Below, in pieces: positions 1 through 11,023 of a stretch of 64,000 nucleotides of DNA. This stretch comes from Adenophora triphylla var. japonica (Eukaryota > Streptophyta > Magnoliopsida > Asterales > Campanulaceae). Both the position numbers and the translations under genes were made by a program. The stretch lies in contig JAFEMH010007002.1 of assembly GCA_022495995.1 (NCBI GenBank), forward strand, positions 1-64,000, read 5' to 3'. Position 1 is the stretch's first letter; each line of letters starts with the position of its first letter. The notes beneath the pieces were generated by a model. That model did no database searches. It was not told where the DNA came from and worked only from the letters and a program-made list of their open reading frames with translations.

Positions 1-623
1 TCCCGCACACAAAGAACAAGGTAAACTAGGCCGGGGTGACTCGCGTACTTCTCCGGTGTGAGAGTAAGGTTAGATGGAACAAGGAAGGTGATATAACAAT
101 GGATGTTCTAGAGAGAGAAAGTAGAGAGAGAGATACCTACATGTAAATGAAGAAGATCTCCCTTTTTTATACTCTTAAACCCCCATGTGCCATACGCATA
201 ATGGGGACACATGTCAATCATCCAAACCCAACGGTCTCAACCAACCCAAAGATAGTGGGATTTCACTGCTCACCTGGTCACATCAAGCTACAAATGACTA
301 CCGGAGTTCAAGCTGGATGTCCTTTTACTAAGCCGCAAGCGACAACAAGCTTCTTAGGCGGCAACAATGTCCATGGTTCAACAATCAAGGTCACCATGAT
401 TTCCGCCATACGGAGTCCATTATTTATGCCTCTCACCATGGGTTGACTCATTTTATAAGCTCTCCAACATCTTGGGCGGGATGGTCCCATCTCGCAGGGA
501 CTTCCCGCCATCGGGACCAAACTCGTTGTCATATTACACCAACGGCCTTTATTCAATTAGGCCCATTATGTCGCTCTTATGGCCCAATTGATATTAGGCC
601 CAACCACACTTTATGATATCGCA
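1..623 (-). repeat. 3' LTR of the Tat-like element (cut by window start)
   Basis: Collinear with 12788-13412 along its whole visible length, with scattered substitutions and small indels. On the minus strand it starts TGCGATATC at 623, directly after a purine-rich stretch (626-645) that would serve as polypurine tract. A TATA-like box lies on the minus strand at 161-174. The homology already holds at base 1, so the LTR probably continues left of the window. Confidence 0.85.
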
Positions 624-817
624 TCGAAGCCCCCAATTTCGAGACCTGGATTATTCATGATTCAGCAGAAATTTATCAGTCAAGGCGGGCTCGTCATCTC
701 GCTACTCCCTAGATTACGACAAGGCCACGTCTTGACACGTGTCCACATACGTGGCAAACGGGGGTTAGAGGCCGTGGGTGGTGTGTCAGGGCCATGTGTT
801 TGGGGATTCGTGCTATC

Positions 818-828
818 CTTTAAATAGC
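818..828 (+). promoter_or_regulatory. TATA-like box ahead of the antisense ORF
   Basis: The sequence CTTTAAATAGC lies just inside the element, about 30 bp before a pyrimidine-rich stretch that looks like a plant 5' leader (845-960) and about 820 bp before the likely ATG of the plus-strand ORF. It would give the antisense ORF its own promoter, independent of the LTR. Sequence resemblance only. Confidence 0.3.
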
Positions 829-1646
829 TTTATTAAGGGCGGGTGAAATTCAAAACTTCAATCGTCGTTTTCCCCTGAGAAAACTTCGTGCGCCCTTTCG
901 TCTTCATACGCCCCTTCGTCTTCATCGTACTCAAGGTTAGTCCATTGCACTCACACTCCTCACTTTCCAGCTTGCTCTACCAACCATTTTCTCTCTATTT
1001 TCCTAAGTGAAAGGTTTTTGAGAAAATCCCAATTTCCAATCGATTACACCGTTTACTTGCCATATTTCTTTGAAATTAGTGTTTTCCTGGTCACCATTCT
1101 TCAAATTTGAGCTTTTGGGTCCCCTTTTGACCATTTTCGCCGCTTTATTTGAAGATTCCGCCACCTCCGCCAAGTTCATCGTCTCCGTCACTTCGGTTCA
1201 TCCTTCAACTTTTCCAGGTACTCTTCAACTTGATTTCCCGCATCCTCTATTATTTTCGCTCTTTATTTTCGCTTTTATTTCCTTACCAAAATGGCGAGAA
1301 CCAAGTGTTGTACTCGAGCCATTCGATTTGGCCGGAGTTTGCACACTGGGGTACTATAGGGTTGAAGTGGGAACATGGGTTAGATCCCGCGCGAGGATCT
1401 AAATGTCATGCTCATGCGACATGACGCCGAAGCCGGCAGCTTCGAGTACTTTAGAAATTAGGGGTCCCCCTTGTCTAAGTCAGCCCCTATGCAAACCTTC
1501 CATAATACCTTTGAGCTATGTTCGCATATATGCTCCTCCTATCAATCTCGCCATGGCTAGTTTCTCTCGAAACTCTCATTCCCGCGGCTCCCTATTTACG
1601 TAGTCGCTTCCGAACAGTGCAATCCAGTTCAAGCGAGGAGAAAGAG

Positions 1647-4254
1647 ATGTCTTCCACCAACTCTTCCTCTGACCATGATGTTTCTGACACCCTTGCCACT
1701 AAACTTCTTCTCAGCCCAGTTTCCTCCGAGCAACCCCACGTTATCACTCTTGCGACAACCGCACTCGTCTTCCAATATCCAGACCCCTCTTCACCAAAAA
1801 TACGGCATTGACCACACCGTTTATCGCATTGAGACATACAACGACGATGAAAGTCTTGCCGTGATGCGACAAAGGACTGACGGGGTCATTGCTTATGTCT
1901 CGCAGGTTTGAGGCCGGACTCGAGACTCCCTCTGGATCCATTTATTTGCGCCTGTCTACATCACGCCCAAGCCGCCATTGTGGATCTTCATCCCAATGCT
2001 TTCCGAGTTCTTGTAAGCTACATTGTCATATGCCGCCTCCTGAAACACGAGCCTTCTCTCCCCTTGTTTGTTCATTTTTTCGACGGCTACACCTCCGTTT
2101 CTAAGCGAGAAGGCGTGGTTGAGAAGCGTTTGTCTATCAAGTATAGGCAACAAAAGATCCTTACTCCCCTCCTTAGCAAAGTACATTATTGGCAATCAAA
2201 GTCGTTGTTAATCACTTCTCGCATTGGTTGGTCACACGATGGTGGCGACTTGGGTGAAATAAACCCAAAAATCCTGACCAAACAAGCCTTAGTTTCTGGG
2301 GACTCGCGTCTTAAAGAAAAGATCCTCCAAGTCCTAGCAGCGGCATCGGATACCGGGTTAGCTCTGTTTTCATGGCGAGAAATTCTCTCTAGCCCAGCTC
2401 TTTTGCGGGAATGCGGCTTTCCCAATTTCTCTTTCCCGCCCGATGAATCCCGCGTGACAATTACTCATATTCCTTATCCCTGTTGGGATTATCATACTAA
2501 AGGTCGCTTTGAATCAGAGTGTGAACCCTGTCGAAAAGACGATCATTGCTGCACTGCTATGTTCGACGTATACAGTATGTATTCTCGCCCCTAGCACTAT
2601 CTTACTTCTTCATTTCCCACATTTATATTTTCTTTTCCTGTCATAGTGATCTGTCCTTTTTCTCCTCGCAGAATTTCGGAACATGTCGCTTGCTCAGCGC
2701 AGGGAGGCTCTCTCTAACATGGAAGGTCGCCGCAAACGGTTGGTCGACACCCGCCAGGCTTCCCTTAGCCAAGCCGCTGAAAAGGTGGCACCTACTTCAG
2801 CTCACGGGAATGATTCTGAAGCCATCGCCAAAGAGCGGATGCCGCCGTCGCTGCGTGAAAGCCGCGGGAAAACCACTGCTACCCAATCCCGAAGACCACC
2901 TGCACTGTGACTCCAACAAGCATGGATCTGAGCAACATCTGGTGGATGAAGCTGATCCTGAAACTCAAAATGTTTCAAGTACTGAGCCTCTGACTTCCAA
3001 TGTCGCGGCGACAACAGGATCTACTGGAGATTTGCCAAGTCCTATTCGCCCCAGCAAACGATTTCGCACAATCAAGATGAGCTCCTCAACATACTCAATT
3101 ATTCGCCTGATGCCGCCCTTCTGAGACAAAGCTCGCGAGTTGGTTAATGCTCTGCTTCAAAATGCCAACCTGATAACGCCGGGCCTTCTAGCCTTGAGCA
3201 CCGAGATTGGCGCCGTTCTCGACCTCCCCAACCTGATGTTCGGTCCGCAGACTGTGATTACAATATGCTTGGAGTGCGGCATCATCCAACGCTCATGCGT
3301 TCCTCAGCGGGTTAGGGAGTATGAGAATCTCAATGAAGTTTACGGTGTCAATGATGCGGGCTTTCATCTCGCAGGGGTAGGTGGTCATCTACTTCTTGCT
3401 TTCCACTTTTCTTTACTTTTTGGCTTAACCTTTTTCCTCACAGATTTCAAGTATACTGTACGGGCTAAGAAACCGTTGCGGCAAGGCTGGCCTTGATTTG
3501 GAGAAATGCGAGAAGGACTTGAAGCGGGTTCGTTTGGAGAGGGAGATAATAAAAACCAAATTTCATGAGCGAGAACAGTACATTGCCGCCCTGCAAGAAG
3601 ATAAGGCCAAGCTTGAGCAAACCGAGAAGGATCTCCGCCGCGAGATGGAATCGATGAAAAACAAACATGAAGAGCAAGAAAAGCTTCGGCGGCGGATTTG
3701 GCGGCCTCTCGAAGAGCAACCTCGATAACAAAACTGTCATCGCTGAACTTCAGGCTACCATTGACGACAACAAACTTAAGGCTGAAGCCGAAGCTATGGA
3801 TTTGTATGATAAAGCTCTAATTCAATGCATGCGCTCTGCGGCGGCAAGTTCTCGCGACATTCCGGCTATCACCCCTGAACTGATTGCTAAATGGGGCTCA
3901 GAGACCATGTACAGTGATTTTAGTCGCTTGGGTCATAGCCTGGTTCCCTACGACAAAGAAGAACTTGCTGAATTAGCCGCTGATGATCAACTCTTGGGCA
4001 AGCCCGTATGGGAGGTCCCCGCTTTGGCTAACCCGAATGTGATATCTCTTTGGACTGACCTTTCTGGCGAGAAGGCTAATGCTTTAAGGGAAGCTAAGGA
4101 GGCCGCTCGAGCCGCACTCGATGCTCAAGCCGCACTGCATTCCCCATCTGTCTCAGCGATAATCCGGACGGTCCCGTCGCTTAAACAATTCGTTTTTATG
4201 AAACAATCTTGTTCAAGTCTCGTACTAAACAATTTACTTTTCTACTGTCTTTAA
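1647..4254 (+). pseudogene. antisense ORF with 'putative gypsy type transposon' domain, spliced, frameshifted
   Basis: Plus-strand gene lying opposite to pol, between integrase and the 3' LTR. The best start is the ATG at 1647. Frame changes occur near 1800 and 1910. The 1908-2594 frame holds the diagnostic segment (RLPLDPFICACLHHAQ, then LHPNAFRVLVSYIVICRLL, then LLSKVHYW), which I recognise as the Pfam 'putative gypsy type transposon' family (PF04195). A GT-AG intron fits at 2575-2671 and a second at about 3377-3443. Exon 2 shifts frame near 2850 and again near 3120. Exon 3 encodes a charged, heptad-like coiled coil (about 3500-3720), shifts frame, and ends at TAA 4254. Such antisense ORFs are known from Tat-lineage elements; their function is not established. 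Here the frame is broken at least five times, some perhaps by consensus errors. Confidence 0.75.
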
Positions 4255-4276
4255 CTTTTCTTTTCATACTTTGGTT

Positions 4277-4760
4277 GTCGCGGTTTGCGACTTAACATTA
4301 ACTATCCTCTTTTTGCGAAAACGCGAGAATGCGGTTTTTATAACTTTTAACTATCTTTTGGATGTCGCGGTTTGCGACTTTATATATCTATTTTATTCCG
4401 CCTGTTTGCAAATTTTGCTTTGATATTTCATCAAAGATTACTTTACCATACTTGCCGACATACTTAATGCTCCCTTCCAAAAAGTGAGGCTTGTCTTTAG
4501 GCAGCCTTACTCGATTGTTAGGGTAATGAGCAACATGATTAATTGGCCTTTAAATGGCTCCTTTAATTATTTTGCGACTTCATCTCCGTTTGTCGCTGAT
4601 CTATTTATTTTATTTGTTCTCTTTATTTTTTGAAATGTCGTCATTTGCTTCGATAGTTCATCGAAGACTCTTTCCTTTCTCTCACCTCTATACATACTAC
4701 TCCCTTCAAAAAAAGTGAGGCTTGTCTTCAGCAAATTTTACTCAATTGTTAGGGTCGAAA
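4277..4760 (+). repeat. imperfect ~230-bp duplication carrying short hairpins
   Basis: Two related blocks follow the antisense ORF. Perfect small stem-loops are visible: GTCGCGGTTTGCGAC at 4277-4291 and again at 4364-4378, CTTTGATATTTCATCAAAG at 4418-4436, and CTTCGATAGTTCATCGAAG at 4648-4666. The last two are followed by the same phrase (about 4470-4530 and 4690-4760). The stems differ in sequence but keep their pairing, so this looks like an older version of the hairpin-rich array that follows. Confidence 0.7.
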
Positions 4761-4888
4761 CGACGTGATTTGTAATCTTTCTTTGTGGCAACAATTGCAA
4801 TTGTTCCCAAACCGCTAGGTTGGTGCCTTGAATCCACTATCACAAAGTCGCCGCCCCTTCTTGCCAATAAAACTTTTAGGGCTTTTCT

Positions 4889-5795
4889 AGGTGCCTCGAA
4901 ACCGTTATCTCTGTGCACCGCGACTTGGAACCGTTATCTCCAAGCCGCAAGGTTCGGCGACTTGAAACCGTTATCTCCAAGCCGCTCCCCTTTCTCGCCC
5001 GTTAAAAGCCGGACTTTTCTAGGTGCCTGAAACCGTTATCTCCAGGCACCGCGACTTGGAACCGTTATCTCCAAGCCGCAAGGTTCGGCGACTTGAAACC
5101 GTTATCTCCAAGCCGCTCCCCTTTCTCGCCCGTTAAAAGCCGGGACTTTTCTAGGTGCTCGAAACCGTTATCTCTGTGCACCGCGACTTGGAACCGTTAT
5201 CTCCAAGCCGCAAGGTTCGGCGACTTGAAACCGTTATCTCCAAGCCGCCTCCCCTTTCTCGCCCGTTAAAAAGCCGGACTTTTCTAGGTGCCTCGAAACC
5301 GTTATCTCTGTGCACCGCGACTTGGAACCGTTATCTCCAAGCCGCAAGGTTCGGCGACTTGAAACCGTTATCTCCAAGCCGCTCCCTTTCGCCCGTTAAA
5401 AGCCGGACTTTTCTAGGTGCCTCAAACCGTTATCTCTGTGCACCGCGACTTGGAACCGTTATCTCCAAGCCGCAAGGTTCGGCGACTTGAAACCGTTATC
5501 TCCAAGCCGCCTCCCCTTTCTCGCCCGTTAAAAAGCCGGGACTTTTCTAGGTGCTCGAAACCGTTATCTCTGTGCACCGCGACTTGGAACCGTTATCTCC
5601 AAGCCGCAAGGTTCGGCGACTTGAAACCGTTATCTCCAAGCCGCTCCCTTTCTCGCCCGTTAAAAGCCGGGACTTTTCTAGGTGCCTGAAACCGTTATCT
5701 CCAGGCACCGCGACTTGGAACCGTTATCTCCAAGCCGCAAGGTTCGGCGACTTGAAACCGTTATCTCCAAGCCGCCTTCCCTTTCTCCAAGCTTT
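4889..5795 (+). repeat. tandem array, seven ~132-bp units, each with three stem-loop modules
   Basis: Unit starts (AGGTGC) fall at 4889, 5021, 5153, 5286, 5415, 5549 and 5680, giving periods of 129-134 bp. Each unit holds three modules of about 44 bp built around the same loop, ACCGTTATCT, flanked by arms that pair: GGTGC with GCACC, and CTTGGA with TCCAAG inside GCG/CGC. In the units at 5021 and 5680 the first module is a clean hairpin (GGTGCCTG pairs with CAGGCACC). Units differ mostly in homopolymer lengths. Tandem arrays near the 3' end are a known habit of Tat/Ogre elements; the repeated hairpin with a fixed loop is what stands out here. Confidence 0.95.
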
Positions 5796-5811
5796 TGGCG
5801 ATTCGTCTTCC

Positions 5812-5923
5812 AGCTTTTAGCGGCGACCTCTTTGTCCGCCCTCTTCAAGCTTTAGCGGCAACCTCTTTGTCCGCCCTCTTCAAGCTTTAGCGGCAACCTC
5901 TTTGTCCGCCCTCTTCAAGCTTT
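5812..5923 (+). repeat. three copies of a 35-bp tandem repeat
   Basis: Copies beginning AGCTTT(T)AGCGGC at 5812, 5848 and 5883, the second and third identical. It lies between the stem-loop array and the end of integrase and is part of the variable 3' spacer of the element. Confidence 0.9.
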
Positions 5924-6162
5924 CATAAAATAATCAAAACCGTATCATTAGAGTACTTTACAAGTATAAAAATGCACCATAAACATGTCGAGAGAAACGC
6001 CTCGCCATCATTTTTATCATATAGACATTGCATAGTTCCTAGAACACCAAATTTTACATAACTTTTTCCTTTGGTAATCAAAAGAACAATTTACAAGAAA
6101 AAAGTTATGTAACTTTTGCGGTCTAAGGCAAAAATCAAAATGACCATGATGTCGCCGCGGCT

Positions 6163-7556
6163 TCACTGATAGAACTGCTTGAGATGGTCGACACTCCAAG
6201 CATTCTTCAATTCTTCACCATCTTGTTTTCTCAATCTGTAGGTCCCTTCCCGCACAACACTCGAAATCTGGAACGGGCCTTCCCATTTCTCGTTTAGCTT
6301 GGTGAATCCGGGCTTGGCCCCTGTCGCTTCAACGCTCCTCAAAACCCAATCTCCAACATTGAAGGACCTCTTGTTAATTCGCTTATCATGCTGGGCTTTC
6401 ATCCTCTGCTTGTAGTTGATCATCTTCATTCTTGCATACATTCTTTTCTCATCAATCAGATCTAGATCATTACACCGCTTCGCCCGCTTTCGCCTCATCA
6501 TAGTATGCAACTCGTATGTCGCCAAAGCCATCTCAGCCGGCGCCATAGCTTCGCATCCATAGGTAAGGGCAAAAGCGGTTTCTCCATTGAGCCTTTAACA
6601 AGAGTGCGCACATACCACAAAGCGATAGGCAACTCCTCCAGACATGCTCCACCTCTTCCTTCTAGATTTTTGCGCAAGGTGACAATGATTCGCTATTTGC
6701 CGCCTCCGCTTGACCGTTGCACTGTGGCCTATATACCGCCGACATCCAATGTTTGACATTGACCCTCGAACATTCCAATAAAACTTTTTCCCAAACCGAG
6801 TGCCGTGATCCTAAATAATAGCTCTTGGAACCCCATATCTACACCAAATGTTCTCTTTGCACAAACTTTATAACTTGATCTTCGCCGATTGTCGCCAAAG
6901 CCTTCGCCTCCGTCCATTTTGTGAAATAATCTACGGCGACAACCACATGTTGACAACCACCCTTGGCTTTCGGAAATGGCCCTATCAAATCAATCCCCCC
7001 CATGTCGAATGGCCAGGTCGGCACAATAGGAGTTTGCTCTGGCGGGTATTCGGGAATGTTGCCGAATCTTTGACATTTCTCGCACTTCTTCACATACATC
7101 TCCGCATCTTTCCTCGCACTCTAGCCAATAATAGCCATGAAACAACACTTTGTCGACTAGATTTCTCGCTCCGGTGGCCCCCACATACACCTTCATGAAT
7201 CTCGAACAAAACCTCTCAACCATGCCGGGCTCAACGCACCTCATCGCCGGTTTTGAAAAAGACCTCCTATACAACACTCCATCTTGCACAGTGAATCTTG
7301 GTGATGTCGCCTTTATCAATTTCGCCTTACTCTCATCTGGCGGCAACTCCCCTTTATCTAAAAATTCCTTCATTTCCACAACCCAATCCTTCTCGCCATC
7401 GACAATCTCCGCGACAACCGGTCTATTGATCACCGGCATATCCACATATTCAATCATTGGCTCATCGGCAGTGCTCTGTCCTTCAGATCCCGCAGACCTA
7501 CTCAACTCATCGCCGCGACTATCGCTTATCAATCCGAACCAACTCCTGTAATTCAA
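6163..7556 (-). pseudogene. Ty3/gypsy integrase remnant
   Basis: Minus-strand segments keep the landmarks of integrase in order: the N-terminal part (7556-6990), the end of the zinc-binding domain (CEKCQRFG) and the first catalytic Asp in WPFDMGGIDLIGPFPKAKGG (7099-6839), with VVVAVDYFTKW after it. The C-terminal 127-aa piece (6546-6163) contains a GPY/F-type motif (KLNEKWEGPFQISSVV). The middle of the catalytic core (about 6550-6840) is out of frame. The reaction would be insertion of element cDNA into host DNA. The frame is interrupted, so no active product is expected as the sequence stands. Confidence 0.9.
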
Positions 7557-7870
7557 AACTTTTTAGCAAACTTCTCCCCAAGTCACAATATTTTATTAGC
7601 ACCGCACTCAAAACTCCGTACTCGCCCTTTATCTGATTGACAATTAACTGGGAATCTGAGTGAATCACTATCTTTGTCAACCCAATATCTAGCGCCAATT
7701 CTATTCCGGCAATCAATGCCTCGTACTCGCTTGATTATTCGAGACATTAAACTTAAATCTCGTGGCTTTCTCATACTTCACTTCCTCATCCGGCGAGGTC
7801 GAGTGATTCCCGCGCCGCCCTTATCCTTCAAGATGACCCATCTACATACAGAGCCCAAGAATCGATGGCC
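7519..7870 (-). pseudogene. second (archaeal-type) RNase H domain
   Basis: The minus strand encodes a segment with LIAGIELALDIG and IVIHSDSQLIVNQIKGEYG, the pattern of the extra RNase H that Tat-lineage elements carry between their own RNase H and integrase. An upstream piece (about 7870-7790) gives the KDKGGAGI-like start in another frame. This domain would help remove RNA primer during cDNA synthesis. Interrupted by frameshifts. Confidence 0.75.
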
Positions 7871-7949
7871 TTTCCTTCTCTTCCCGCAAACCGGGCCCTA
7901 CCTTCTTTTTCCGCTTTCTTTTTCACCGTACCTTCCACCAACTCCTCCC

Positions 7950-9455
7950 GCGACTTCGTAAAGATGTCTCAACGATGAAATCATGCCGCGCCGCGCCTTA
8001 ATCGCCCGGCGAGCTTCATACTTTAAATCAAACTCGCTTAACTCAATTGACCATTTCAAAGAATCTTCCCGCGGCATCGTCGCCGCAAAATCTTTCTCAA
8101 GGGAGCGTCACTTAGCACGACAATGGTGTGTGCGACAAAATAAGCTCCTCAACTTGCGAGCGGCCACAACCAAAGCGTACGCCATCTTCTCGCATTAAAA
8201 TATCTTGACTCGACCTCGCTTAATGCCTTAGACACATAGTAAATCTGGTCTCGATTCCCCTTTTCTTCTCGCATAAGAACCGCCGCAATCGCTAAATCAA
8301 GCCGCTAAGTAAACAAATAACTCTTCTCCTCAACAGGCTACATAATAACGGCGGCTACCTGTATACACCTTCATCTCGTTCAAATGCGGCATCACACTCT
8401 TCGTCCCATGCAAAGCTCTTCACCCCCTTCAAAACTTTAAAAAACGGCAAACATTTTTCGGCCAACTTAGAAATGAATCTCCCCAAGGCGATAATCCTCC
8501 CATTCAACCTTTGAATTTCTCGAATAGATTTGGGCGGCGACATATCTAGGATAGCTTGAATTTTTTCGGGATTGGCCTCTATCCCGCGCCTATTTATTAG
8601 AAAACCCAGAAACTTTCCCGCAGTTACGCCAAACGTGCACTTACTCTGTGTTTAACTTCATGGAGTTCCTCCTCGATTCTCAAATGTTTCAAATGAGATC
8701 AAGCACATGATCATACTCCTTTGTCTTTATTACCATATCATCAATATAAGCCTCCAAGTTTCGCCCAATCTGCGACTTAGAAACCTCATTCACCATTCGC
8801 TGAGAAGGCGCCCCGGAATTCTTCAAGCCAAAAGGCATCATCTTGTAACAGAAATTTCCTTTAGGAGTTCGGAAAGCCGTTTTAGCCTTATCATTCTCGC
8901 ACATCTTGATTTGATGGTACCCCGAGTACGCATCAATGAAGCTAAAGACCCTATGGCCGGCAATCGAATCCACCAATTTATCAATCCTAGGCAACGGGTA
9001 GCAATCTTTGGGACAAACAAGGTTCAAATCAGTAAAGTCAATGCACATTCTCCATTTTTTATTTGACTTTAACACCATAACGGGACAAAGCAACCACTCG
9101 GGATACCGAATCAAGCCAATGATTCCAGCCTCTTCAACAATTTATCCACCTCTTCCAAAACCGCGCCTTCCTTTTCTCGCGACAAATGCTCGACCCTTTC
9201 GCTTGAACGGCTCTACATTAGGATCGGCATTCAAGCAATGCAAAGCGACATTTTCATCTATTCCCTTCATATCCTCGTGTCGCCATGCAAACACATCCAC
9301 ATTATCTTTAAGAAATTCAACCAATCACTTCGCTCATCTCTCGAACAATCAAGTTTCCCAATCTTAACTCGTCGCTTCCGGGAAGTAATCGGCTGATCTC
9401 CACTTCTTCCAGCTCTCCTCCCCGCCCGGAGCTCGGGCTCATCTCGCGCTCGCAA
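7950..9455 (-). pseudogene. reverse transcriptase plus native RNase H remnant
   Basis: In order on the minus strand: a stretch with NVDVFAWRHEDMKGID (about 9324-9250), the RT core with VLKSNKKWRMCIDFTDLN and PLPRIDKLVDSIAGH, IDAYSGYHQI, the fingers/palm motif MPFGLKNSGAPSQRMVN and the catalytic YIDDM (9114-8689). The thumb/connection segment follows (8543-8355), then an RNase H segment whose parts can be read in shifting frames down to about 7950. The FDVKSGY-type first Asp is present as FIDAYSGY. The core 142-codon stretch is open; frames break before and after it. Confidence 0.92.
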
Positions 9456-10165
9456 AGTTTCGACTCTCTATCCTTTTCCGCTTCTTGCTCTCCCGGGCCT
9501 TGGCGGGAATCATCTTTCCCGAATCAAGAATGTATTTCCTGGCGCCCTCTGGGGTCTCCACTTCTATCATCTCGCAATCTTCCTCGATTCACTATCAAAA
9601 ATCTCCTCAATCATAATCTCTTCAACCCTGGGCTCACCCATGTCGACAAACTGCACCACTCTAGCATAGCTCAAGCTTGGCGTCCCATTCACAACTTCGA
9701 TCCCCCAGACCATCTCGCCTCTAGCATTCTTGCCGGCGCTCAACTGGCTGGAATCTCGACCACTAAAAACTTTGATTACCTCTTCGACAATCTCCGGTGC
9801 CTTTCGCCTCATCGACAACCAAAGCTGTACCATTCTCCAAACTCTCAGATACCACTAAATCATTTTCGCATTCACCAAGCTCAATCATATTAATCCTTAG
9901 TTGGCGAGAATCAGACTTTGTCATTAATGAGCAAGTGGCTTTCCCTTTTGCTTTCACCATCTCCTTTTTTTTCCTCGCAACAGTGATAGCCTCACTCTTC
10001 AAATGTACTTATGCCTCGGGCCGTGGGGTACTTTACCCTCTCGATGCGGGATAGACAAAGCACCATTTCAAAACTTAACAAAAAGGGAATTCCAACTATC
10101 GCATTGTAAGCGGAAACCAAATCAATCACAAAAACTCCACCATCTCGCTCCTCACCAATTCGCCT
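9456..10165 (-). pseudogene. protease-to-RT linker, degenerate
   Basis: Short open stretches on the minus strand (10002-9763 and 9833-9567) carry Lys/Glu-rich sequence of the kind found between protease and RT in Tat elements, e.g. SYARVVQFVDMGEPRVEE. No catalytic motif can be assigned. Several frame changes. Confidence 0.5.
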
Positions 10166-11023
10166 TCACCAATCTCTACTTCCAACAGATTGTCCCTTTA
10201 ACCTTAACAGAGTGATTTGTAAATCCTTCAAGGCATCCCCGGTAGGGCACCGCATTAGCGTCGAGTAGTTCATCCTTTTGAAGGCTTCATAATACAACAC
10301 ATTCCTGCTAGCTCCCGAATCAACCATCACGCGTTGCACTACATTATTTCCCGGGCATATGGTGATAATAACTGGTTGGCTCCCATGGCCCTTTGTTGCG
10401 GCAAGCTCACTTCTTGAAAAACTAATCACCTTGTCTTCACTGGCGGCAAACGAGGGAATATCGAAACTGTGCGTCAACATCATAATTTGATTGTCCAACT
10501 GCGCGACACTAGGTAATGGGTCCTGAATCACATCGACTACGTTTCGACCCTGGGCTCTATCTTGTCTCCCCCCTTCTTCTCGCCTCGCACTGTCCTTGAG
10601 ATATTGTTTGAAATCGCCTTTATCAATCCTGACTTGAATCAACTTTCTCAAATTATAACAGTCTTCTATTGTATGTCCCTTGTCCTTATGAAAATCGCAA
10701 TATTTGCTTGGATCCTGCCCCATAAGTATCTTCTCGAATGGGATAAGGCTCGGGAATTCCTCCTTCCTCCGCATCTCGCTCAACGTAGTGTTCAACTTAC
10801 TAAATTTGATGATCCTTCCCCGCTCCCGACCTCTACCTCGACCCCCTTTGCTTCCGCTAGCCGCGAGATCCGTCGCGACCTCCTCTATCGCCCTTGCTTC
10901 ATCTTTTACAATTTCAATCCGCTCTTTGACACTCTTCTTGCCGGAGCTCGCCTGTGGGGCGGCCTTGATGCCTTCCTTCTCGAAACCACCGCGATAAGCT
11001 CTAACCCTTTCATACAACTTCAC
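10166..11023 (-). pseudogene. gag C-terminus with zinc knuckle, and protease start
   Basis: A 285-codon open stretch. Residues about 60-80 are Gly/Arg-rich, followed at about residue 109 by the knuckle CDFHKDKGHTIEDC, spaced C-x2-H-x4-H-x4-C, the form usual in Tat gag. Near residue 231 is the aspartic protease signature VMVDSGASRNVLYYEAF, with the catalytic Asp in DSGAS. Gag packages the element RNA and protease cleaves the polyprotein. The frame is open here but shifts on both sides, so the product is partial. Confidence 0.88.

Noticed and set aside
64..200. Host promoter suggested by TATA and GA-rich leader
   Set aside because: It is part of an LTR, on the minus strand, repeated at 12900-12965.
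4889..5795. CRISPR-like array
   Set aside because: Regular repeats, but no unique spacers and a plant retrotransposon context; it is a higher-order tandem repeat.
4785..5820. Several overlapping plus-strand frames with repeated KPLSLCTATWNRYL-like sequence
   Set aside because: Translations of the 132-bp stem-loop array; frames change between units and no start or codon signal supports a protein.
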